A DNA stretch of 64,000 nt from an uncultured Eubacterium sp. (GTDB lineage Bacteria > Bacillota > Clostridia > Oscillospirales > Acutalibacteraceae): contig NZ_CAKSZA010000003.1 in the NCBI RefSeq assembly GCF_934525195.1, positions 233,736 through 297,735 of the forward strand. Reading direction: 5' to 3'. Within the stretch, counting starts at the first letter, position 1. Each line of letters opens with the position of its first letter. Below the pieces are notes generated by a model that worked only from the letters and a program-made list of their open reading frames with translations, did not search any database and was not told where the DNA came from. The position numbers were made by a program, and so were the translations under genes. This document shows positions 40,324-46,134 of this stretch, one piece after another.

Positions 40324-40807
40324 TATTGTTTTGTGTGGCTTTATGGGCAGCGGAAAAACCGTTGTCGGCAAGGAACTTGCAAAGATTTTGGGCGTCAAAT
40401 TTGTTGACACCGATGAAATTATAGAAAAAGAGCAGGGCGTTGCGATAAAGGCTATTTTTGCTATTCACGGCGAAGATTATTTCCGTGACCTTGAGCACGA
40501 GGTGTGCAAAAAAATTCCTGAAATGAAAGGCGCTGTTGTTTCAACCGGCGGAGGAGCTATGACCTTTGAGCGAAATGTTGAAGCGGTCAAGCAGGGCGCA
40601 AAGATTGTTTTCTTGGATGCATCGTTTGATGTAATTTGCGAAAGAATAGGCGACAACACCACCCGACCTCTTTTTCAGGACAAAGAAAAAGCAAAAAAAC
40701 TCTATGATGAACGCAAGGAAAAGTATCTTTCGGCTGCCGATTTTGTCATAAATGGGGATATGGGAGCAAGAAAAACCGCTATGCAAATAGCTGATATTTT
40801 CAGATAA
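40316..40807 (+). CDS. aroK: Shikimate kinase
   Basis: 163-aa P-loop kinase that phosphorylates the 3-hydroxyl of shikimate. Walker A is GFMGSGKT (residues 7-14), DTDEIIE binds shikimate and Mg, FRDLEHEV holds the shikimate-binding Arg, and VVSTGGGAM is the GGG loop; the lid (about 109-120) reads TRPLFQDKEKAKKLY. The ATG at 40316 is chosen because it follows AGGAG and matches the family N-terminus. The aroE-aroK overlap implies coupled translation. Confidence 0.95.
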   Translation: MNNIVLCGFMGSGKTVVGKELAKILGVKFVDTDEIIEKEQGVAIKAIFAIHGEDYFRDLEHEVCKKIPEMKGAVVSTGGGAMTFERNVEAVKQGAKIVFLDASFDVICERIGDNTTRPLFQDKEKAKKLYDERKEKYLSAADFVINGDMGARKTAMQIADIFR

Positions 40808-40873
40808 TAGACCGTAACCGCTGTTTGCGTATGTCTAAAAAGTTACGAAGTTGTAACCTATTAATAAAATATG

Positions 40874-40902
40874 TTGAAAAATAGTATGGCATATGATATA
40901 AT
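40874..40902 (+). promoter_or_regulatory. Promoter of the ABC-2 permease gene
   Basis: TTGAAA (40874-40879), 17-bp spacer, TATAAT (40897-40902). Confidence 0.75.
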
Positions 40903-40957
40903 GGCACAGATTTAAGACAGTCGTGATAAACGGGAAAAAACAGAGGTGTTCAATTCA

Positions 40958-41815
40958 ATGAGTACTGAAGAAAAAAAAGAAGAACTTAAGCATTCCTTTA
41001 GTATGTTTAACAAATACAAGGATTTGCTTATGGAGCTTACAAGAAAAAATGTAAAGCTCAAGTACAGAAATTCTTGGCTCGGTATATTCTGGAGCTTCTT
41101 GCAACCGCTTCTTAATATGATAGTTTTGTCTGTCATTTTCGGTGCGCTTCTTGCAAGGAAAAAGGACGGAATCGTTTGCTATCCGGTGTATTTGTTTTCG
41201 GGTAGATTGATTTTTGAATTTTTCGTAACATCAACCAAGCAATCGCTGACGGCATTTAGGCGCAACGCTTCAATTATTAAAAAGGTATATGTACCAAAGT
41301 ATATGTATCCGCTGTCATCAACGCTTTCAACATTTGTTACTTTTGCAATTTCAACACTTTGCTATGTTTGCGTTTGGATTTTCTTCAAACTGACAGGCAT
41401 AAGCGGCGGTGCAGGGCTTACACTCAGCTGGAAGATTGTGCTTGTGTTCCTGCCGATGATTTTGCTCCTGATGTTCTCAACAGGTGTGGGTCTTATCCTC
41501 TCGGTTGTGAATGTTTATTTCAGAGATGTTGAGTACATTTGGGATGTTTGCACAAAGCTTTTGATGTATATGGTTCCTATCCTCTATTCAATGAACAGAT
41601 TTGAGGGCAGAAAAATTATCTATTTCATCAAACTCAATCCGCTTTATTCAATGATTGAGTTGTTCAGACAGTGCGTGCTTTACGGCAACACCTTGCCGAC
41701 TCAGCTCCTCAGCTGGAAGTTGGTGCTTTATGCAACCGTGATGTCAATCTTGTCACTTGCAGTCGGCATCATCATTTTCAACAAGTATTCCGACAAAATC
41801 GTATATCATCTATAA
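40958..41815 (+). CDS. ABC-2 type polysaccharide export permease (TagG/RfbA-like), without adjacent ATPase
   Basis: 285 aa from the ATG at 40958 (SD AGAGGTG). A cytoplasmic N-terminal amphipathic segment with LLMELTRKNVKLKYRNSWLGIFWSFLQPL, the hallmark of the TagG/Wzm/RfbA exporters, is followed by six membrane segments. YFRDVEYIWDV and LNPLYSMIELFRQ are further family blocks. These permeases export teichoic acid or O-antigen-type glycans and normally sit next to their ATPase (TagH/Wzt). Here a terminator follows and the next genes run the opposite way, so the partner must be elsewhere. Confidence 0.88.
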   Translation: MSTEEKKEELKHSFSMFNKYKDLLMELTRKNVKLKYRNSWLGIFWSFLQPLLNMIVLSVIFGALLARKKDGIVCYPVYLFSGRLIFEFFVTSTKQSLTAFRRNASIIKKVYVPKYMYPLSSTLSTFVTFAISTLCYVCVWIFFKLTGISGGAGLTLSWKIVLVFLPMILLLMFSTGVGLILSVVNVYFRDVEYIWDVCTKLLMYMVPILYSMNRFEGRKIIYFIKLNPLYSMIELFRQCVLYGNTLPTQLLSWKLVLYATVMSILSLAVGIIIFNKYSDKIVYHL

Positions 41816-41819
41816 AATC

Positions 41820-41855
41820 AAATTCCCGTACAATGCAAATTGTACGGGAATTTTT
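41820..41855. terminator. Bidirectional terminator after the ABC-2 permease
   Basis: AAATTCCCGTACAA/TTGTACGGGAATTT with a T5 tail. A partial duplicate of the 3' arm (ATTGTACGGGAGTTTTTATTG, less one end base) follows at about 41857-41876. Confidence 0.85.
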
Positions 41856-41870
41856 ATTGTACGGGAGTTT

Positions 41871-42047
41871 TTATTGTTCGTTTTCTTCTTCGTATTCCTT
41901 GGAATATTCAATGTTTTCGGGCGAGGGGATTGGCACACCCATTTCGGTCTTGCCGTCGGGCTGGACGGTCGGGTTGTATGCGTTTTCGCAGTATCTGTCG
42001 GTCAGCTTTGCGTTGAGCCTGTATTTTTTCTTATAGCTGTCCGTCAT
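41871..42047 (-). CDS. Small hydrophilic protein of 58 aa, unknown
   Basis: Begins MTDSYKKKYRLNAKLTDRYC and ends with an acidic run (YSKEYEEENEQ). It starts at 42047 with SD GAGGTGG about 7 nt upstream, inside the end of the preceding 55-aa ORF (17-nt overlap, different frame), and stops just before the terminator hairpin. No membrane helix or known motif is visible; the mid-section is Pro-rich (PTVQPDGKTEMGVPIPSPEN). The close packing and good SD support a real gene. I do not recognise the family. Confidence 0.6.
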   Translation of the reverse strand: MTDSYKKKYRLNAKLTDRYCENAYNPTVQPDGKTEMGVPIPSPENIEYSKEYEEENEQ

Positions 42048-42198
42048 AGTCGCCCACCTCGGTCATCTGCGACACAATGTCCTTCAAATCCTCAAGGCTT
42101 GTTGCCGAAAATCCCGAATGTGTGAGTTCCTGCTTGATGTTCATCGGCAGGGAATCAAAGTAGTTTTTCATTTCGTTTGTCATATTAAAAGAGCTCAT
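42031..42198 (-). CDS. Small protein of 55 aa, unknown
   Basis: Begins MSSFNMTNEMKNYFDSLPMN; the ORF lies 57 bp downstream of the HTH regulator gene on the same strand with SD AAAGGATG. The composition is that of a small folded helical protein (FDSLPMNIKQELTHSGF and SLEDLKDIVSQM look like two amphipathic helices). No membrane segment. It overlaps the next small ORF by 17 nt. Function unknown; cotranscription with the regulator is likely, since no separate promoter is evident in the gap. Confidence 0.65.
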   Translation of the reverse strand: MSSFNMTNEMKNYFDSLPMNIKQELTHSGFSATSLEDLKDIVSQMTEVGDYDGQL

Positions 42199-42255
42199 AA
42201 TATCATCCTTTCAAGATTAGTATTATCAGCCGATATTCAATTATTCGTATGACAA

Positions 42256-43656
42256 TTATTCCGCTTGCAAGATTTCGATTTGCTTTTGGATGAATCTTTT
42301 TGAATATTCTGCGGTAAAAGTTTTTTCCGACAGCATTGCATATTGTATATATGAGGTGAATGATTCAATCAAGTCGGCGTCCCCGCTGTTGAAAACAACT
42401 TGCGTTCCGAGGTTAAGTTCGGAATTGTCGTTGTCGTCCGAGTACGAAATTAAAAGTTGATTTTTGCAAGCTTCAATATTTACTTGAATTTTGTCAAGTG
42501 TTGTGTATTTTGGGTTTGAAACAAAAACATTTGAGCAATTTTTTAATATAGCCGACAAAATTTCTGCTCGATGCTTTGGCTTCAGATTTTTTGCAAGTCC
42601 GCTTGGGAAGTCGTACAGCTTTCCCGTGTTTACAAAGTCCATCAATCCCTCGTACGAAATAATCATCGAGTCAATGCTTTCTTGAGGGGCTTCTATCAAA
42701 AGGTCAAAATGAGCCTCAAGCTGTTGAAACACCTGTGCGGTGCTTTTGATTTGGTCGGTTGCAATGTCATCAATAATCTCTTTGTTGACTCCCACGCTGC
42801 AAATATGGTTGTCAAGCGAAAGAATATTTGAATATTCTTTTTTGTCCGAAATAACATCAAGGTGATACATATATTCAAATGCATTGTGAAATATTGCAAC
42901 ATCCGTTTTTGCGCTGAGTTTTACTTTTTCGTTCATCTGAATGATGTAGTCGCAAAGCTCTGCGTTTTTTATTATTATACCGTTTTCAATTTCGCTGTCG
43001 TACATAACGGTTGAGTCGCCGCACATAATAAATTCGGGAAACAGCAGGCTGAAATCCTTGCGGTCGTTTATGTAGGTTATGCAGTCCTCTTTTGCATATG
43101 CAATGCTGTTGAAAATGATTTGAACATTCTCTTTTTCGTTGTCGGTGTATTTTGTATAATGATAAAATTCTTTGAACTTTTTGTCCTTGCAGGCGTTGTA
43201 AACAATTCGATTAATTTCTGTTTGGTCGAAGTCAAAATCAGAAACGAAAATGTTGTTGTCACTTGAATTGATAATCGTGTAAATCGCCGACAAAATGTTT
43301 CTCTTGCCGTTTAAAAATGTGCAATCGCTTTTGAATTCGTTCAAACTTACGGAAACATTTTTTTGCAAATCGTCCGTGAATTTTTTACTTAAACAATAGT
43401 TGCAGTATTCAAAAAATGCAGGTTTGTTCTCGTCATATTCTTCTTTGAAAAAAGCGTCGCAAAGGTTTTTGATTTGCTCTGCGGTGAAATATGTTGAGTT
43501 GAGCAGAGTATTGAGTCGTCCTTTTGGGAACTTCTTTTTTTCGCTGAGAACGTTTTGAATTAATGTGCGGTTTATGCCCGTTTCTTTTGAAATTTGATAA
43601 ACGGGAACACCTTGCTCGGTGATGTATTTTTTGAGTAATTTGCAAAACTTAGCCAT
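42256..43656 (-). CDS. HTH regulator with large uncharacterised C-terminal region
   Basis: 466 aa. Residues about 17-50 (VPVYQISKETGINRTLIQNV) form an XRE/lambda-type helix-turn-helix, and LSEKKKFPKGRLNTLL follows it. The remaining 400 residues have no motif I recognise: mixed alpha/beta, acidic, no membrane segments. They include blocks such as NIFVSDFDFDQTEIN and a late region with TLDKIQVNIEACKNQLLISYSDD. It is probably a one-component sensor-regulator. Its promoter overlaps one arm of a perfect 12-bp inverted repeat (43745-43794), suggesting autoregulation, and a structured RNA candidate lies divergently upstream. Two small ORFs follow it. Confidence 0.75.
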   Translation of the reverse strand: MAKFCKLLKKYITEQGVPVYQISKETGINRTLIQNVLSEKKKFPKGRLNTLLNSTYFTAEQIKNLCDAFFKEEYDENKPAFFEYCNYCLSKKFTDDLQKNVSVSLNEFKSDCTFLNGKRNILSAIYTIINSSDNNIFVSDFDFDQTEINRIVYNACKDKKFKEFYHYTKYTDNEKENVQIIFNSIAYAKEDCITYINDRKDFSLLFPEFIMCGDSTVMYDSEIENGIIIKNAELCDYIIQMNEKVKLSAKTDVAIFHNAFEYMYHLDVISDKKEYSNILSLDNHICSVGVNKEIIDDIATDQIKSTAQVFQQLEAHFDLLIEAPQESIDSMIISYEGLMDFVNTGKLYDFPSGLAKNLKPKHRAEILSAILKNCSNVFVSNPKYTTLDKIQVNIEACKNQLLISYSDDNDNSELNLGTQVVFNSGDADLIESFTSYIQYAMLSEKTFTAEYSKRFIQKQIEILQAE

Positions 43657-43718
43657 ATTTACCTCTTTATGTATAGTGGTTTTGTTACTGCTGAAAAAAC
43701 TTTAGGTAACATATAAAT

Positions 43719-43747
43719 AATATACTCGTATTATGTCGGCGTTTCAA
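43719..43747 (-). promoter_or_regulatory. Promoter of the HTH regulator
   Basis: Minus strand TTGAAA (43747-43742), 17-bp spacer, TATATT (43724-43719). The -35 overlaps the left arm of the 12-bp inverted repeat. Confidence 0.65.
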
Positions 43748-43794
43748 TATGTTTCCTGCTTAAAATGACAAGGTAACAGTTGGGAAACATATTG
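43745..43794. promoter_or_regulatory. Perfect 12-bp inverted repeat, probable operator
   Basis: CAATATGTTTCC (43745-43756) and GGAAACATATTG (43783-43794) are exact reverse complements separated by 26 bp. The left arm overlaps the regulator's -35. GGTAAC sequences (43705-43710 and 43772-43777) lie between the -10 and the right arm. Likely a binding site for the adjacent HTH protein. Confidence 0.6.
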
Positions 43795-43839
43795 CAAATA
43801 ATTTGATTTTGTGCAATACTTTATTCGCTGGTTAGTTTT

Positions 43840-44220
43840 GTACGACTGTGTTTGAAGCTATAATTTCTTTAAGTGTTTTGCTTTGAAGTTTGGGACTTAA
43901 TTACAAAACATTGAGTTGTTGTTAAAACAGGCTGTACCGCCTATGGGGTGACTGCTGATGCAAATCGGCGGTTGTGATGAAATGAATGAGCTACGACTGT
44001 GGAAATTCTTTTGATGATGTCATTGGAGAGAAAAGAGAACGCATCATCAGGGGAGTTTCATATTACATAAGGCATACGGTTAGAGGAGAATCAGAGAAAC
44101 CAGGGCTAATAAGAGATAAATGTGCAACAGCACAACGGCGGTAAAAAGAAATTATAGCTAAACAAGTTAAAAACTGAATCGAACAGAAAACCCTCCCCGA
44201 ATTGGGGAGGGTTTCGTTTT
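43840..44220 (+). ncRNA. Candidate large structured RNA with 15-bp closing helix
   Basis: The 563-bp gap between the HTH and GDPD genes has no credible ORF but strong secondary structure. A perfect 15-bp helix (43856-43870 with 44145-44159) encloses 274 nt. Inside are an 8-bp helix (43873-43880/43904-43911, with a nested AAGT/ACTT hairpin), ACCGCC/GGCGGT (43936-43941/43967-43972), TGATGATG/CATCATCA (44012-44019/44042-44049) and TGTGC-AACA-GCACA (44121-44134). A strong terminator ends the unit (44188-44219). Purine-rich single-stranded stretches join the helices. No match to tmRNA, RNase P, SRP or 6S hallmarks was seen. The 5' end is uncertain; the limits given are approximate. Confidence 0.65.
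44188..44219. terminator. Terminator of the structured RNA (and of the GDPD gene on the minus strand)
   Basis: AAACCCTCCCC/GGGGAGGGTTT 11-bp stem with a GAATT loop and CGTTTTT tail on the plus strand; the T-run is weaker on the minus strand. Confidence 0.85.
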
Positions 44221-45239
44221 TATGAGTTTTTTACATTGTAGAGCTTGTCAGGATAGTCTGTCATAACGCAGTCTGCACCCATTTCAAGCAAGTATTTCAT
44301 ATCTTCTTCGTCATTGACTGTCCAATATTGCACAGCCATATTGTGCTTGTGTGCATAATTAATCATCTGTGCTGTTGCAAGGTTAAATCCAAGATTTTTG
44401 TACGGAGCACAGAATGGAATTTGCAAAACGTTGCAAGGAGGCTCGTAGTTTGGATCGTCTTTAAGTGCGGCTTTCCAGAAATCAACAACCTCAGGAATTG
44501 ATGTGCTTCGTGCAAGGTCAGGATATTTTTCGTCAACGTAAGCACTTACTTCCTTGTGGAATGTGCCGAACACTACATTTTCGAGAATGCCTTTTTCAAT
44601 CAAGGTGTTGTAGAGAATGTCTACGCCCTCTTTGCCCAAATCGTCGCCGTTTTTGATTTCGATGATGTATTTGTATCTGCCGCCGCCCTGAGCAATGAGA
44701 TAGTCAAGAATGTCGTTGAGTTTGAGAATTCTCAAATCATCGGGCACTTCGTCACCCTTGAGGTCGGCATATGGTGTTTCGCCGTCCTCGTTTTCAAACT
44801 TTGCACCCATATTGAGTGTTCGGAGTTCATCGTATGTCTTGTCCTCAGGTCTGACTTTCTTTTCGCCGAAAACTTCAAGGCTGTCGGATGTTCTGTCAAG
44901 TGTGTCATCGTGCAAAAGGATGAGTTGCTTATCTTTTGTGATGTGCAAGTCGAATTCAAAAACATCGATGCTGAAAGCAGGGTTCTCCGCACAGTTCTTG
45001 AATGCAAGCATTGTTTCCTCAGGCTCGATTCCGCCGCCGCTTCTGTGACCCGAAATGTCGGTTTCCTCAAGTATGTATTTGTTGTCGGTTTCGTAAGTTA
45101 TAAGCTGGTCAGGTGTTGAGCGGTGCTTACCCGATACAGTCATTACTGTTGCAAGTGCAACAATCAGCAAAACAACGATAGCCAAAACTATCCATTTTGT
45201 CTTTTTTTTGTTTGCTTTTTTGGTTTGTGTTTCTGCCAT
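44220..45239 (-). CDS. Membrane-anchored glycerophosphodiester phosphodiesterase
   Basis: 339 aa. A Lys-rich N-terminus and one membrane helix (about 15-35) anchor an extracytoplasmic GDPD TIM barrel. The family motifs are GHRSGGGIEPEETMLAF (first His, and Glu of the metal site), FEFDLHITKDKQLILLHDDTLDRTSD (second His), IIEIKNGDD and QYWTVNDEEDMKYLLEMGADCVMTDYP. It hydrolyses glycerophosphodiesters to glycerol-3-phosphate plus alcohol; glpK elsewhere in the window acts on glycerol. It is monocistronic, with promoter and terminator visible. Confidence 0.9.
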   Translation of the reverse strand: MAETQTKKANKKKTKWIVLAIVVLLIVALATVMTVSGKHRSTPDQLITYETDNKYILEETDISGHRSGGGIEPEETMLAFKNCAENPAFSIDVFEFDLHITKDKQLILLHDDTLDRTSDSLEVFGEKKVRPEDKTYDELRTLNMGAKFENEDGETPYADLKGDEVPDDLRILKLNDILDYLIAQGGGRYKYIIEIKNGDDLGKEGVDILYNTLIEKGILENVVFGTFHKEVSAYVDEKYPDLARSTSIPEVVDFWKAALKDDPNYEPPCNVLQIPFCAPYKNLGFNLATAQMINYAHKHNMAVQYWTVNDEEDMKYLLEMGADCVMTDYPDKLYNVKNS

Positions 45240-45271
45240 AATTATCCCTCTCTGTAAATATTATACAAATA

Positions 45272-45300
45272 ATTTTACACAATAAGCACAACAATGTCAA
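45272..45300 (-). promoter_or_regulatory. Promoter of the GDPD gene
   Basis: Minus strand TTGACA (45300-45295), 17-bp spacer, TAAAAT (45277-45272). Confidence 0.75.
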
Positions 45301-45346
45301 CAAAAGTTTTCCACAAATTATACAAAAAATTGTGATTATATATAAA

Positions 45347-45375
45347 AAGACTTCCCGTTGTTTGAGGGAAGCCTT
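45347..45375 (-). terminator. Terminator of the spoIIQ-like gene
   Basis: CTTCCC/GGGAAG with flanking pairs, followed on the minus strand by TCTTTTTATA. Confidence 0.65.
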
Positions 45376-45391
45376 TGAAAGATAATTTGGG

Positions 45392-46093
45392 TTATTCTGT
45401 TTTGCTCATAACATTCAACGGGTTCACAGGCTGACCTTTTAGCTTAGCGGAAAGGTGCAAATGTGCGCCGTCACCGACTTCGCACGGAACTTTTCCGAGT
45501 GTGCCGATTGTGTTGCCGATGTCAACAAAGTTGCCCTTTTTCACGGTTGCGCTTTCAAGTCCGCAGTATCTCACAACGAACTTTCCGCCGTGGTCGATTT
45601 CAACACATAAGCCGTACATTGAATCGGTGTAAACCTTTGTTACAAGACCGTCGTTGATTGCCGTCACCTTGTCGCCGATTGCACCGCTGAAATCAACCGC
45701 CGTATGTGCTCGATAATCGCCCATGGTTTTGTCATAGGTCAATTCCTCGCTGTAGCCCTTTGAAACAGCGTCTGTGAGCGGGTATTTGTAGTAACTCTTG
45801 TACGGGGTGTTGCCCTTGCCTTGTGACATTGTAACATCCTTTTTTACAGTTGCTTTTTGTGTTGAAGTTCTTGCTTCGGTCGTTGCCATTGTTGTGGTTT
45901 CCTTTGCCGTAACTGCGTGTTGAACTTCGGTTGTTTCAACAATCGTTGTCGGTTCGTTTACCGTGCTGTCCTTGCCCTTTTGAGCGGTGGAAAAGTAAAC
46001 TATCAAGCCAAGCGACACAATGCACAGGCACACAACGGAAAACAACGCTTTTACATTTTTGTTGTCGTTCTTTTTTGAATTTGATGTAGACAT
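45392..46093 (-). CDS. SpoIIQ-like M23 (LytM) peptidase-domain protein
   Basis: 233 aa from the ATG at 46093. One membrane helix (about 17-36), a Thr/Glu-rich extracytoplasmic linker (about 42-90), then a LytM/M23 domain (about 120-230). The zinc ligands look complete: H-T-A-V-D (HxxxD) and H-L-H near the C-terminus. SpoIIQ-type proteins form the channel complex with SpoIIIAH across the intermembrane space during engulfment. B. subtilis SpoIIQ has lost metal ligands; several clostridial ones keep them, as here. It could instead be a general wall peptidase. Its SD (GAGGTG) lies in the 3' arm of the hairpin that follows mfd. Confidence 0.8.
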   Translation of the reverse strand: MSTSNSKKNDNKNVKALFSVVCLCIVSLGLIVYFSTAQKGKDSTVNEPTTIVETTEVQHAVTAKETTTMATTEARTSTQKATVKKDVTMSQGKGNTPYKSYYKYPLTDAVSKGYSEELTYDKTMGDYRAHTAVDFSGAIGDKVTAINDGLVTKVYTDSMYGLCVEIDHGGKFVVRYCGLESATVKKGNFVDIGNTIGTLGKVPCEVGDGAHLHLSAKLKGQPVNPLNVMSKTE

Positions 46094-46100
46094 AAAAAAC

Positions 46101-46126
46101 ACCTCGGTTATATTATCAACCGAGGT
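46101..46126. terminator. Hairpin after mfd that overlaps the SD of the spoIIQ-like gene
   Basis: Minus strand AACCTCGGTT/AACCGAGGT (9-bp core) followed by GTTTTTT. The SD GAGGTG (46105-46100) is part of the 3' arm. It may act as a terminator in both directions and as a translation block. Confidence 0.65.
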
Positions 46127-46134
46127 TTCGTTTT

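Noticed and set aside
43657..44187. Short plus- or minus-strand coding sequences in the HTH-GDPD gap
   Set aside because: No ORF of useful length with an SD; the strong base-paired structure explains the interval better.
43840..44220. tmRNA, RNase P RNA, SRP RNA, 6S RNA or group II intron remnant
   Set aside because: None of the conserved core sequences of these RNAs were recognised in the interval; the class remains open.
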